The notes: generated by a model not told the origin, from the letters alone. A stretch of DNA of 64,000 nt from Niabella aurantiaca DSM 17617 (GCF_000374125.1 NZ_KB893626.1:434001-498000), one strand, 5' to 3'; positions 44,910 through 54,467 are shown, counted from the stretch's first letter. Numbers and translations: made by a program.

Positions 44910-46421
44910 TTAGATTTTAAAGCCCAGTGTCAGCACCACCCTTGAGCCGTTTGCTTTAAGTGTAGCGGGGCTGAACGCGCTTTTGTCTTCCAAGCGATAG
45001 GGATAGTACACGTCATCTTTTGCCGTGTAAATATATCCGAGATCGATAAAGAATCCGTGGTTGCGGTAACCGAGGCCCGCAGTGCCCTGGTAAATATTGC
45101 CTTTTTCGCCTGCGAGGTCTTTATAGGGGTTGCCATAATAGGCGCCGCCCACGCGGGCCATAATGGTATTGAATTTTAATTCTGCTCCCAAACGGGCATT
45201 TAAGACGCCTTTATAAGCATCGTCGATGGCACTGTTCAGGCCTCGGTAATAGTTCTTATCAGCAATGCCGTTTGCATCATAGGCCTTGAACTGGGATGCC
45301 ATATAGTTCACGTATTCCACATCTGCCGTCACCAGGCCCTTCTGGCTGGAAACATTGTTCACATCACCAAAAAGATAGGTAACGCTTCCCAGCAGTTTAT
45401 AAGGCGTTTGCAGGGAATAATCATACACCAGCGATTCCCTGGGGATGGATTCTACCTCGTTTTGACCTTCATTTTCGGGCAGGTTCTCCGTATTTGCCCA
45501 GGCGCGGGCGTCATAACGGTCTGTAAGCGAATACCATGTTGGCGTATGGGCGGCAATACCGATCCTGAAATTCTGAGTGGGTGTAAACACGGCACCAAGC
45601 TTTACATTCACCCCCATACCCTTGGTTACCAGGTCGTCGTCAAACTGCGCTGCGTCAAACATATTTACATCCTGGGTAGGATCTACTTCATCAAATGTAC
45701 GGGTGGCACCATAGCGCAGGGCAGGAAGTCCTACTGAGCCGCCCAGGTACACCTTATCATTCAGGTTCAAACCGCCTCCGATGGTTACTTCTGTAATGCC
45801 CCCATTGGTTTTTAATGTCCCTTCCTGAATAAGGCCGGTACTTGTTGCCAGGGGGCTGGCAGGAGAGAACATGGGGCTGTTTGCATCTTTTCGTGTCATC
45901 CAATGCACGTCGTAAGCAAGCCCGGATCCGTAATCATTGAAATCCCCAAAGGCATTGTAGTCTTCAATGAACATATCGGCCATGGAACTTTTAGTGTTCA
46001 CGCCTCCGAACTTGACAACGTTGTTGAAGTCTGCGATCCGTGAAACGCCGATACTGAACGCCGAACTCCGGATGGAGCGGTTGCCCCGGTGCTCATTTCC
46101 GAACACGACTCCGGAGGTTCCGAAAAATCCTGCTGTTTTATTTGCACTGTTTGAGGTGCCAAAGTAGTTGGCGCTGTTGCTGTTGATGTTAACTCCCCCC
46201 GAGATCACCAGGTCGCCTGATTTATAGAACCCGAGGTTTCCCGGGTTGGAAAAAAGTGTTGAGATCTCACCCCCGATAGATCCGCTGGCGCCTCCCAGGG
46301 CCTGAACACGGGCCGTTCCGGAGGCAGTTTGCCAGGAGTACCGGAGGGCATCTTCCGGTACCTGCGCATTTACCGTGCCCGCAGCAGAAAGAATAAGAGC
46401 GGCTACGATTATTTTTTTCAT
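44910..46421 (-). CDS. FadL/OmpP1-family outer-membrane transport protein
   Basis: A 503-residue beta-barrel protein with a signal peptide ending in TVNAQ (residue 20). The N-terminal plug region RVQALGGASGSIGGEISTLFSNPGNLGFY matches the Bacteroidota OmpP1/FadL type. The rest alternates strand patterns to the aromatic/hydrophobic C-terminus (VVLTLGFKI). FadL relatives pass hydrophobic compounds across the outer membrane. It follows a Tyr/Gly/Trp-rich lipoprotein gene by 31 bases and ends at a strong terminator, so the two form an operon. Confidence 0.9.
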   Translation of the reverse strand: MKKIIVAALILSAAGTVNAQVPEDALRYSWQTASGTARVQALGGASGSIGGEISTLFSNPGNLGFYKSGDLVISGGVNINSNSANYFGTSNSANKTAGFFGTSGVVFGNEHRGNRSIRSSAFSIGVSRIADFNNVVKFGGVNTKSSMADMFIEDYNAFGDFNDYGSGLAYDVHWMTRKDANSPMFSPASPLATSTGLIQEGTLKTNGGITEVTIGGGLNLNDKVYLGGSVGLPALRYGATRTFDEVDPTQDVNMFDAAQFDDDLVTKGMGVNVKLGAVFTPTQNFRIGIAAHTPTWYSLTDRYDARAWANTENLPENEGQNEVESIPRESLVYDYSLQTPYKLLGSVTYLFGDVNNVSSQKGLVTADVEYVNYMASQFKAYDANGIADKNYYRGLNSAIDDAYKGVLNARLGAELKFNTIMARVGGAYYGNPYKDLAGEKGNIYQGTAGLGYRNHGFFIDLGYIYTAKDDVYYPYRLEDKSAFSPATLKANGSRVVLTLGFKI

Positions 46422-46452
46422 ATAGATTTTTTGTTGTTAGGTCTTTGATAAA

Positions 46453-47538
46453 TTAAAAACGTCTTCCCGATGCGCCGCCACTGCTGCGTCCGCCGCCACC
46501 GCCGCTGCTTCCACTGCTTCCGCCGGAGGATGCCGGGGGTGAATAGGAGGGAGTAGACGAGCGGGACTCTACGCTGGGCCGGCTGTAGCTTTCAGAACGG
46601 CTGGGAGGCGTATAACGATCGTAAGACGAAGAAGAGCGGCTATTGCTGATCCTGCCGTTGGTGCTGCTGTTGCCGGAGTAGCGCCCCCTGACCGCATTGG
46701 AACGGCCCTGGGCACTGGAGTTTGAGCTATTGGTGTTCACGCTCTGGTTTGACCGTACACCATAGGTACCGTAATTGCCGGTGCTTCTTCGGGTGATGAT
46801 CGCATTCCGGGTATCTCTTTCGGCACCATAGGTACGGGTATTGCCGCTCCTGTCGCTGTAAGAACCCCTGTTTTGTGCATTCCCCCTGTTGAGTATATTG
46901 GGATTGTAGGTATTCAGGTTTGTGCGGCGCTGGCCATAGTTTACACGGGACCCTACGATAACGCCCGGTCCGTAGCCGTAGTAATAGGGACTACCCCACC
47001 AGCCGGTATACCAGGGATCGTACCATCCGCCCCCCCAGCCATACCCGTACCCCCAGCCACCATAGTAGCCACCGTACCAGGGGTTATACCATCCGCCCCC
47101 CCAACCATAGCCCATGCCCATTCCCCAGCCGCCGTACCAGCCGGAATAGTAGGGGTTATAGTACATGTTCCAGTAGCTTACCGGGCTCCAGGGACTGTTC
47201 CAGTAGAAAGGGTCGTTCCAGTAATACCAGTTGTTGTAGTAGCTGAAATTATAGCGGTTGCCATAATAGTACCAGTCGTCCAGGTCGGACCACCGGTAGC
47301 GGTTGCGCACCTTCATGCGTAAATAACGGTCATCGTAGTCGGCATACTCCTCATCATCATAAGATTCGTAGTCGCGATAACGTCTTTCATCCGACTTTTT
47401 TACATTGGCATATTCATCCTGAGGCGGAGCCGGAGAACTGTAAACATCGTCAGGTGTCTGGCCGGTCTTGTATGCTGTGGTACAGCCTCCGATAAAGAAA
47501 GCGCAGCCGAGCAGCAGTATCAATGTTCTGATGTTCAT
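46453..47538 (-). CDS. Tyr/Gly/Trp-rich lipoprotein of unknown function
   Basis: A 361-residue lipoprotein (signal ending FFIGGCTTAY, lipidated C19). An acidic Asp/Glu/Tyr-rich N-terminal part (about 40-75) is followed by an aromatic region (about 85-200) built of repeated Gly-Trp/Tyr-Gly phrases. Two copies of a YGWGGGWY-PWY unit are visible. The C-terminal 160 residues are Ser/Asn/Arg/Gly-rich and probably disordered, ending SSGGASGRRF. The gene lies in an operon with the FadL-like porin 31 bases downstream and diverges from proS. Confidence 0.8.
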   Translation of the reverse strand: MNIRTLILLLGCAFFIGGCTTAYKTGQTPDDVYSSPAPPQDEYANVKKSDERRYRDYESYDDEEYADYDDRYLRMKVRNRYRWSDLDDWYYYGNRYNFSYYNNWYYWNDPFYWNSPWSPVSYWNMYYNPYYSGWYGGWGMGMGYGWGGGWYNPWYGGYYGGWGYGYGWGGGWYDPWYTGWWGSPYYYGYGPGVIVGSRVNYGQRRTNLNTYNPNILNRGNAQNRGSYSDRSGNTRTYGAERDTRNAIITRRSTGNYGTYGVRSNQSVNTNSSNSSAQGRSNAVRGRYSGNSSTNGRISNSRSSSSYDRYTPPSRSESYSRPSVESRSSTPSYSPPASSGGSSGSSGGGGGRSSGGASGRRF

Positions 47539-47852
47539 TTTTTGGCGATATTTTAAATAGTTTATGAATCAGATTGTTATAATTAATCACCAATTGCAGC
47601 TAATTGTTACCCTTTTAAATATACATTTGCAATTGCTGATAAAGTTACGTTAATATTGACGTTCTTTTGCGAAAAAAGATGCATAATATGTTGTTAATTC
47701 ACAACGAGTTTAACGTAAAAAAGGTTCAAAACGCAACAGGGTGGGCCGTTTAGGGTTTTTAGCCTGGCGTCCGGTATTTTTGGCGTCTTTTTTACCGTTG
47801 TTCGTCCATGTATAAAACTATTCGACCTGGATAATTAACTATTAACTATTAT
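47539..47852. other. Divergent intergenic region before proS
   Basis: About 314 bases, AT-rich, between the lipoprotein gene and proS. It holds a short palindrome (GTTGT-taattc-ACAAC around 47692-47705) and a doubled word TTAACTATT just before the proS ATG. No gene was seen. Confidence 0.5.
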
Positions 47853-49328
47853 ATGAGCAAGGAAGTTACTTCGAGAGCTGAAGATTATGCGCAATGGTAC
47901 AATGACCTGGTGATCAAAGGCGGATTGGCCGATTATTCCGCAGTAAGGGGATGTATGGTGATCAAGCCCTACGGCTTCACCCTTTGGGAGCATATGCGCG
48001 ACGCACTGGATAAGATGTTTAAAGATACCGGCCACGTTAATGCCTATTTCCCGTTGTTTATTCCCAAAAGCTTTTTGAGTAAAGAGGCGGCCCATGTGGA
48101 AGGATTTGCCAAAGAATGTGCCGTGGTTACCCATTACCGGTTAAAAAATGACCCCGACGGGAAAGGAGTGGTGGTAGATCCCGAAGCAAAACTGGAAGAA
48201 GAGCTGATCGTCAGACCAACGAGCGAAACCATCATCTGGAGCACTTATAAGGACTGGATCCAGTCTTACCGCGATTTGCCCCTGCTGGTAAACCAGTGGG
48301 CCAACGTGGTGCGGTGGGAGATGCGTACCCGCCTGTTCCTGCGCACGGCGGAATTTTTGTGGCAGGAAGGGCATACCGCACATGCTACAAAGGAGGAGGC
48401 GGTGGAGGAAGCGCGTAAAATGCTGGATGTATATGCCACTTTTGCCGAGGAATTTATGGCTGTTCCGGTAATAAAAGGCGTAAAAACCGCCAGCGAACGT
48501 TTTGCAGGAGCTGAAGATACCTATTGTATCGAGTCGCTGATGCAGGACGGCAAAGCACTACAGGCCGGTACCTCCCATTTCCTGGCGCAGAATTTTGCAA
48601 AGGCTTTTGATGTAAAATTCCTGAATAAAGAAAATCAGCTGGAATATGTATGGGCTACCAGCTGGGGCGTAAGCACCCGCCTGATAGGAGCCCTGATCAT
48701 GGCGCACAGCGATGATGAAGGTCTGGTGTTGCCGCCTAAGATCGCCCCCCTGCAGGTAGTGATCATCCCTATTTATAAAGGAGCAGATCAGAAAACACTG
48801 ATCGATGCAAAGGCCAACGAGATCATGGAGAACCTGAAGAGCAAGGGCATTCGTGTGAAGTATGACGACAATGACAACAACCGCCCCGGGTGGAAATTTG
48901 CGGAATATGAAATGAAAGGCGTTCCTGTACGGCTGGTGCTGGGTGCCCGTGACCTCGAAAACAATAAAATTGAAGTGGCCCGGCGCGATACGCGGGAAAA
49001 GGAAACGGTAAACCTGGATGGCATTTCGCAATACGTGGACGGACTGCTTATAAAAATACAGTTTGAGATGCTGCAACGGGCGCGGAATTTTACCACGGAA
49101 AAGACCACGCCTGTAGATACCTGGGACGATTTTGTAAAAACGCTGGATGAAAAAGGAGGGTTTGTTGCGGCTCACTGGGACGGCACAGCAGAAACCGAAG
49201 CCGCCATCAAGGAAAAAACAAAGGCCACCATCCGCTGTATTCCCTTAAACAATCCGCAGGAAGAAGGGATTTGTATCTTATCTGGCAAACCGTCTAAAGA
49301 ACGGGTGTTGTTTGCGAGAGCTTATTAA
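47853..49328 (+). CDS. proS: Prolyl-tRNA synthetase (short, archaeal/eukaryotic type)
   Basis: A 491-residue class II synthetase for proline. Its length and the absence of the inserted editing domain mark it as the archaeal/eukaryotic type, which occurs in many Bacteroidota. Motif 2 is around [48 protein letters not shown] forms motif 3. A C-terminal anticodon domain follows, and the extreme C-terminus ends in AY, as in this subfamily. A hairpin separates it from the convergent B12-binding gene. Confidence 0.97.
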   Translation: MSKEVTSRAEDYAQWYNDLVIKGGLADYSAVRGCMVIKPYGFTLWEHMRDALDKMFKDTGHVNAYFPLFIPKSFLSKEAAHVEGFAKECAVVTHYRLKNDPDGKGVVVDPEAKLEEELIVRPTSETIIWSTYKDWIQSYRDLPLLVNQWANVVRWEMRTRLFLRTAEFLWQEGHTAHATKEEAVEEARKMLDVYATFAEEFMAVPVIKGVKTASERFAGAEDTYCIESLMQDGKALQAGTSHFLAQNFAKAFDVKFLNKENQLEYVWATSWGVSTRLIGALIMAHSDDEGLVLPPKIAPLQVVIIPIYKGADQKTLIDAKANEIMENLKSKGIRVKYDDNDNNRPGWKFAEYEMKGVPVRLVLGARDLENNKIEVARRDTREKETVNLDGISQYVDGLLIKIQFEMLQRARNFTTEKTTPVDTWDDFVKTLDEKGGFVAAHWDGTAETEAAIKEKTKATIRCIPLNNPQEEGICILSGKPSKERVLFARAY

Positions 49329-49331
49329 TTG

Positions 49332-49383
49332 TTTCAGGTTCCAGGTTTCACGTTCGAAAAACCTGGAACTATGAAGCCTGAAA
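49332..49383. repeat. Inverted repeat between proS and the B12-binding gene
   Basis: Two nested pairs: GTTCCAGGTTT (49338-49348) with AAACCTGGAAC (49359-49369), and TTTCAGG (49332-49338) with CCTGAAA (49377-49383). It may terminate transcription from both sides. The same words occur at 27945-27974. Confidence 0.7.
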
Positions 49384-49390
49384 TAAAAAA

Positions 49391-49798
49391 TTAAAAATTC
49401 CGCCTCTTAGCAACCTCCGTCTTAATATAATCTGCTATGGATTGCGTGGTGCTGCCGGGTGCAAAGATCCGGCCTACGCCCAAGGCGGTTAGTTGTGTGG
49501 TATCATCTTCCGGAACAATGCCCCCGCCCACCAGCAGCACATCATCCATCTGTTTTGCTTTCATCAGCTCCAGCACTTTGGGGAACACGGTCATATGTGC
49601 ACCGCTCAGGATGCTGATGCCGATCACGTCGACATCTTCCTGGATAGCCGCATGAATGACCATTTCCGGTGTTTGCCGCAGACCGGTATAGATCACTTCC
49701 ATACCGGCGTCCCGCAGGGCGGTGGCGATCACTTTGGCGCCACGGTCATGACCGTCCAAGCCGATCTTGGCAACTAAAACACGAATGGGTCTGTTCAT
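49391..49798 (-). CDS. Stand-alone B12-binding domain protein
   Basis: A 135-residue cobalamin-binding domain of the methylmalonyl-CoA mutase type. The lower-ligand motif DGHDRG (15-20; D15, H17, G20) and the later GISILSGAH and [10 protein letters not shown] loops are complete. Such small proteins usually form the second subunit of a split acyl-CoA mutase or accompany a G-protein chaperone; no catalytic subunit is in this window. A -7 element (TACATTTG) ends five bases before the ATG. Confidence 0.9.
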   Translation of the reverse strand: MNRPIRVLVAKIGLDGHDRGAKVIATALRDAGMEVIYTGLRQTPEMVIHAAIQEDVDVIGISILSGAHMTVFPKVLELMKAKQMDDVLLVGGGIVPEDDTTQLTALGVGRIFAPGSTTQSIADYIKTEVAKRRNF

Positions 49799-49803
49799 GC
49801 ATA

Positions 49804-49811
49804 CAAATGTA
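49804..49811 (-). promoter_or_regulatory. -7 promoter element of the B12-binding gene
   Basis: The minus strand reads TACATTTG, then TATGC, then ATG: a five-base gap, close to the leaderless type seen elsewhere. Confidence 0.5.
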
Positions 49812-49958
49812 TGTATTTAGTTGCTATGCCAGGCAGTTGCTCATCTTCCTGATTTTTTAGTGTTGAATTTATAATCGAAGTGCGATAAAGGGTCCGGAGC
49901 TTCTATGCCTCCTCGTTTTGTCATTGTATACTGTGTATCTATCCTACTGCAACAGCCA

Positions 49959-51575
49959 TTACTCCGTTATCGCTCTTACTGTTTTACTGTATTCAAATCT
50001 GCCGTCTTTATCTACCTGTTTTATCCTTATAAATAGCGCCTTCGCATTTATATCTGCAGGGGCATCGTTTTTAGTGCAGCTTATAACCAATAGCACGCCG
50101 GCCAATACGAGCGCCATGGCCCATTGATTGCGGCGTTTTTTAAACCCGGCCAACACGAATAGCAATACGGCGGGTGCAGCCAATAAGGAGGCGGCGCTTG
50201 CCGAAAACGCATAGTCTAATTCCATAGTGCTATTGCCCCCGGTGGCTTTAGAAAGGACGGTGCCTATTTTATAAAACGAACGGCCATCGGTAGCAGCTTC
50301 TATGTCAAAATGATCGTTGTTCGTTTCGGTTGTCGTACGCCAGTTAATGTATAAGCGGTTATTTTGGATATAGGCAAAAACCTGCGAAAAATTTACAGGC
50401 AATACGGCCGTATATTCGTAAGCGCCCAAATCGACAGCATTGCCCACTATGCGTGGACCGCCGGTTATATCTGTACTATTACCCGGTACATCACTATTAT
50501 TTCCCGCGTTTATCGCGATACTTCCTGCTTTTAAACGATAATCGCCTGCTGTGGTAGGCGCCATATCGGCACCCACAGGCCCTGCAAATACATCGGCCGC
50601 GGTAATGTTGCTGCCATCTAAGTTATGATTGCCGACATTGGCAGCCATACCCTGCACCAGGCTGTATGTAATCGTTGCGGTGGAGTTGTTGTTATAAATA
50701 CCCGTATTATTACCCAAAATAATGCTGTTATGTATGGTGAGCGAGGAATAGCTGGTGTTGCTGATGCCGCCGCCGGAGTTGGCTGTATTGCCCGAAAAGG
50801 TACAATTGCTGATGGTGGACGAGGAGGCGGAGTAGTTGTATATGCCACCGCCATAGGACCTGGCCTTATTGCCCGAAAAGATACAATTACTGATGGTGGG
50901 CTTAGAGGAAGTGTTGCTGATGCCGCCGCCGTAATAGCTGGCTGTATTGCCCAAAAAGGCACAATTGCTGATGGTGGGCGAGGAGGAGAAGTTTTCTATG
51001 CCGCCGCCGGTGGAGGTAGCTATATTGCCCGAAAAGAGACAATTGCTGATGCCGGGTGAGGATTTATCGTTGCTGATGCCACCGCCGGAGTTGCCGGCTG
51101 TATTGCCCGAAAGGGTACAATTGCTGATGGTGGGCGAGGATGAGATGTTGGTGATGCCGCCGCCGAAGCTGGCCGCCTTGCCGTTGGTAATCGTAAAGCC
51201 ATCTAATAGCGCCGCCGCTGTAAGGCCGTTGTTATGGTTGGTAATTACGGTTAGGGTACTTTGTCCGTCTAAAATGGTGGTGGGGTTTATACCGTTTACG
51301 GGGTTTATGGCCGGCCTTTCGGTTCCCGTGCCGGTAAAGCTGCCATATATTTTTACGCCTTCTTTCATTTGAATAGAGGCGGAGAGCTTGTAGACACCTG
51401 CTTTTACCCAAACCTGGTCCCCGGTAACCGCAGCATCAATCATGCCTTGCAAATTACCGGAGGCATCGTTCCAGGAAGTTCCCGTTCCCGAGCCATCGAC
51501 GGCTACATAGTGAATGGTTTGCCCAAAAGCCGCTGCTGTACCTAGCAGCAATACAATTAAAAGAAATATTCTCAT
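49959..51575 (-). CDS. Right-handed beta-helix surface protein with 26-residue repeats
   Basis: A 538-residue protein with a signal peptide ending in AFGQ (residue 19). The N-terminal block VAVDGSGTGTSWNDASGNLQGMIDAA is typical of choice-of-anchor Q proteins. About five 26-residue repeats (roughly residues 135-270) each read like SSPTISNCxFSGNTA-xxx-GGGISN, a parallel beta-helix. A beta-sandwich-like region follows (LPVNFSQVFAYIQNNRLYINWRTTTETNNDHFDIE). The tail is odd: two hydrophobic spans separated by FKKRRNQ, the second ending in VISC (C500) like a lipobox, then 38 more residues. Confidence 0.85.
   Translation of the reverse strand: MRIFLLIVLLLGTAAAFGQTIHYVAVDGSGTGTSWNDASGNLQGMIDAAVTGDQVWVKAGVYKLSASIQMKEGVKIYGSFTGTGTERPAINPVNGINPTTILDGQSTLTVITNHNNGLTAAALLDGFTITNGKAASFGGGITNISSSPTISNCTLSGNTAGNSGGGISNDKSSPGISNCLFSGNIATSTGGGIENFSSSPTISNCAFLGNTASYYGGGISNTSSKPTISNCIFSGNKARSYGGGIYNYSASSSTISNCTFSGNTANSGGGISNTSYSSLTIHNSIILGNNTGIYNNNSTATITYSLVQGMAANVGNHNLDGSNITAADVFAGPVGADMAPTTAGDYRLKAGSIAINAGNNSDVPGNSTDITGGPRIVGNAVDLGAYEYTAVLPVNFSQVFAYIQNNRLYINWRTTTETNNDHFDIEAATDGRSFYKIGTVLSKATGGNSTMELDYAFSASAASLLAAPAVLLFVLAGFKKRRNQWAMALVLAGVLLVISCTKNDAPADINAKALFIRIKQVDKDGRFEYSKTVRAITE
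50795..51180. repeat. Tandem repeats of about 78 bp encoding beta-helix coils
   Basis: The word ACAATTGCTGATG or a close variant recurs at about 50802, 50883, 50961, 51039 and 51117, spaced 78-81 bases, all in frame with the beta-helix gene. Confidence 0.85.
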
Positions 51576-51820
51576 CCGGGTTATTTATTTTTATATGATT
51601 TTGAATACGAAACATCAACCCTGCCATTAAGTCTTACCAGACAACACTACTGCTAAATCATAATGCACAATTAATCCTCCACCACGCTTATTACGCCAGA
51701 CATTTTCTTTGTACCGTCAAGATCCTGCTCTGTTATACGGATGTATTTGTAGCTGTTACTATTGTCCGTTGTGGACGCAACATTTTTGTTACAGGGATAA
51801 TAAAATCTTTTGCATAATCG

Positions 51821-52015
51821 TTATTGTTTAAAAGTTTTAAAGTTGCCAGAGGGGATTTTCACCCTGGTTATAACAGAGGTCTGTTTTATTTCCCGGTTAA
51901 TTTTTGCCACGTGTATATCTGTAAAAATGACCAGCAGCAGGATCAATACCAGTACGAGCAGCAGTATAATGATCAGGTTGCTGTATTTTTTAACAAAGTG
52001 CATGATACGTTTCAC
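51821..52015 (-). CDS. Small single-span membrane protein
   Basis: A 64-residue protein: a short basic start (MKRIMHFVKKYS), one strongly hydrophobic helix (about 14-33) and a polar C-terminus (KINREIKQTSVITRVKIP). The positive-inside pattern predicts the N-terminus in the cytoplasm. No family was recognised. It is favoured over the overlapping plus-strand frame because that one lacks any coherent feature. Confidence 0.45.
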   Translation of the reverse strand: MKRIMHFVKKYSNLIIILLLVLVLILLLVIFTDIHVAKINREIKQTSVITRVKIPSGNFKTFKQ

Positions 52016-52181
52016 CTAATTTACGCCCGGAGTGATCTGGTCTGCAAGTTTTTTGGCTGGCAATTGCCTGTCAGCTACCTGTCAAAATCCTGTCAGGGGG
52101 ATTGGAAGGCTGATCGTAAACGGCTTATAAAAGAAGAGTGGGTCCGACAGGAACGATCGGATTTTATTTTTTGACGGGTTA

Positions 52182-53858
52182 TCAGATCGCGGCAATAATG
52201 GTTTCCAGCTCACTTGTGGTGGCGGTACCAAAGCGTTGCCGCAGGCGGTGGCGGGTTTTGTGCACACTGTCTGCACCGATACCTTGCATGGCGGCTATCT
52301 GCTTTGTATTGAGCCGGATCTTTACCAGCGCAGCCATCCGTTGCTCCGCCTCGGTAATGCCGGGTGCTTTATCGCGGAGCAGTTTGAAAAATGCCGGGTA
52401 TGTTTTTTCAAAAAGCGATTTGAAATGCTGCCAGTCATTTTCGGTCAATATCATCTGGCGGCTCAGTTCTTCGATGGTTTGTGCATCATATAGCTTATGC
52501 TGCTGCAGCTCAATGCTTGCCTGCAGTTCTTCGATCCGGCTGTTCTTTTTTATGATTTCTTCTTTAAACGATTCCAGTGCCCCGGCTGCCAGCTGCTGCC
52601 GTTTTTCTGCTTTTTTCCGGCTTCGGTTCAACCACCAGGCTGCGATGGCTGCTATAAAAACAAGCAGCGCAATACTCCTGTTTCTTTTATTGATGGCCTG
52701 GCGTTTCTCTTCGGTCATTTCTTTTAATGCCAGCTGCTCTTTTTCATAGGCTGCCTTTATAAAAACGTAGCGGTTGGTACGCAGTTCGCGGGCACGGCTC
52801 ACACTGTCATTATAACTCCGCACAAGCTTTGAATAGGGGTATGCTTTACCCGGCTGCCCAAGGTTTTCATAACAGACGGCCAGGGCTTCATATACCCGGT
52901 TCAATAATTCCTGGTACCTTCCCTTGTTCAATGCGGCGCTTTTCAGCAGGGACGGGATCGCTTTTTGAAAATCTTTTTCCTTCATGGCTATTTTACCCAT
53001 CATCTCATAAGCGATCAATGAATCTTCCGGTTCCCTGCTGTGCGTGGCAATTTCAAAAAGGCGGGCATCAATCGCTTTTGCGCTATCCAGCATATCCAGT
53101 GCAACAAATGAAGGCAGCCGGTTCTTATAGGCTATTTCCTGCCAAGCTGCTTTTTTAATTTCAGCGCAATATTTTTGGAGCTTTTCAAAATAGAACAGCG
53201 CCGAATCATGTTTTTGCAGTTCCCGGTAGGCCAGCCCAAGATTATTGTACGTGTACATAAAACGGAACGGCTTTACCAGCGTGTCTGCAAGCTTCAAACC
53301 CGTACGCAGGTAATCGATCGCATCCCGGGGATAGCCGTCAACAAGCAGGGCTTCGCCCACCCACATGTAAAAAATGCTTACGGCTGCAAAGTTTTCTAAA
53401 CCAAGGTAGTGATGTAACTGCAGCGAAGTGGTGGCATATTGAACAGCGAGTGCCGTTTGGTTCAGGGAATTCAACATTTCGGCGTACCACCGGCCAAATT
53501 CTGCCTGCAAATAGGGGTCTTCCATTTCAACGGCCTCAGTCAGGCATGTTTTCATCTGTGCTGCGTACAGGGAATCGCCTTCTTTAAGGTAATAAAAGAG
53601 CAGTTTTGCCTTTACCGACCGGCCCATAAGCCGCAGCCGTTTGTTTCCGGTAGCACAAGCTTTCTCTATTTCGAAGGCAGCTTTGACCCTTGAAGCAGAA
53701 TCGATCTTCGTGATATCGTAGTAAACGGAGTAGTGCTTAATAACCTGTGATTTACTGTTATCGTCCAGCCGCTTTACCCAATCGGAAACAGGAAGATCCT
53801 GTCCCATTGAAAAAAATGAGCATCCGATAAAAAAGACGACCAGGAATATGGCTTTCAT
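52182..53858 (-). CDS. Membrane-tethered TPR regulator with C-terminal LuxR-like HTH
   Basis: A 558-residue protein from the ATG at 53858, which gives a signal peptide (MKAIFLVVFFIGCSFFSMGQ). The periplasmic part is TPR-like helices (about 30-370). One membrane span (around IALLVFIAAIAAWWL) leads to a coiled coil (about 420-470) and a C-terminal HTH (GITEAEQRMAALVKIRLNTKQIAAMQGIGADSVHKTRHRLRQRFG). There is no kinase or receiver domain, so the signal probably passes directly through the membrane to the DNA-binding end. Several Bacteroidota regulators have this build. No neighbouring target is obvious. Confidence 0.85.
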   Translation of the reverse strand: MKAIFLVVFFIGCSFFSMGQDLPVSDWVKRLDDNSKSQVIKHYSVYYDITKIDSASRVKAAFEIEKACATGNKRLRLMGRSVKAKLLFYYLKEGDSLYAAQMKTCLTEAVEMEDPYLQAEFGRWYAEMLNSLNQTALAVQYATTSLQLHHYLGLENFAAVSIFYMWVGEALLVDGYPRDAIDYLRTGLKLADTLVKPFRFMYTYNNLGLAYRELQKHDSALFYFEKLQKYCAEIKKAAWQEIAYKNRLPSFVALDMLDSAKAIDARLFEIATHSREPEDSLIAYEMMGKIAMKEKDFQKAIPSLLKSAALNKGRYQELLNRVYEALAVCYENLGQPGKAYPYSKLVRSYNDSVSRARELRTNRYVFIKAAYEKEQLALKEMTEEKRQAINKRNRSIALLVFIAAIAAWWLNRSRKKAEKRQQLAAGALESFKEEIIKKNSRIEELQASIELQQHKLYDAQTIEELSRQMILTENDWQHFKSLFEKTYPAFFKLLRDKAPGITEAEQRMAALVKIRLNTKQIAAMQGIGADSVHKTRHRLRQRFGTATTSELETIIAAI

Positions 53859-54077
53859 CCGGAATTCTAAACAGAACTTTGCTTTGGCTTTCAGCACTTT
53901 AAGTTTTCTCTATAAAGGACATACAGATTGCGTCTATCCGGGTACAAATTTAGGTTGAATTTTTCAATTCGGTTATACATTAACGTTCCGGGGCAGGGCG
54001 GACTAAGCGGCCGACTACTCTCCAAACGCCGAAGTGGGTGGCACAACCGTTGCTGATAGCAACACTGAAGCCGGTCA

Positions 54078-54104
54078 TTATGCAAAACTTAAAGCTTTGC
54101 ATAA
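54078..54104. repeat. Palindrome upstream of the 54138 gene
   Basis: TTATGCAAA (54078-54086) pairs with TTTGCATAA (54096-54104), nine perfect pairs with a 9-base loop, 33 bases before the ATG. Confidence 0.6.
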
Positions 54105-54137
54105 CGTGTACGATTTGTAAAATCGCGCATTATTTTT

Positions 54138-54467
54138 ATGTATTTTGAAGAAGTTCACCATCTGGCGGACGCCGCAAAGAGCTGGAAAAGCTGCCTCGAC
54201 TATGGAAAACTTTATGCACGGGAAAAACGGTTTACAAAGGCCTGGCAGCTGCTCCAAAGATCCGATTCCCTGCTTTTAAAGATCTTTCCGCTGAATAGTG
54301 CTTCTTTTAAGAAGATGCAGAAGCATTACGGAGAAATACAGTTCCATACCGGGTTGGTGGCTGGGGCGGGTATGACGGGCAAGGAAGCCGCACGCCCTTA
54401 TTTTGTAAAAGCAAAGGAATACGGATTTCCCCTGCCCGACCAGCTTAGGCAGGCATTTGATTTATAA
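54138..54467 (+). CDS. Small helical protein of unknown function
   Basis: A 109-residue protein with a helical, TPR-like look: SLDYGKLYAREKRFTKAWQLLQRSDSLL reads as one helical hairpin and ARPYFVKAKEYGF as another. There is no signal peptide, membrane span or cysteine pair beyond a single C19. The gene has an ATG start and is preceded by a nine-base palindrome. No family was recognised. Confidence 0.5.
   Translation: MYFEEVHHLADAAKSWKSCLDYGKLYAREKRFTKAWQLLQRSDSLLLKIFPLNSASFKKMQKHYGEIQFHTGLVAGAGMTGKEAARPYFVKAKEYGFPLPDQLRQAFDL

Noticed and set aside
46873-47322. Open frame antisense to the Tyr/Gly/Trp-rich lipoprotein
   Set aside because: Its Pro/Val/Ala-rich sequence is a by-product of the repetitive codons on the other strand.
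50795-51180. Evenly spaced repeats that could be taken for a CRISPR array
   Set aside because: The 78-base units are coding, in frame with a beta-helix protein, and vary inside rather than between the repeats.
51810-52019. Plus-strand frame overlapping the small membrane protein
   Set aside because: It is Ser/Thr-rich without a coherent pattern; the minus-strand frame has a clear positive-inside membrane helix.
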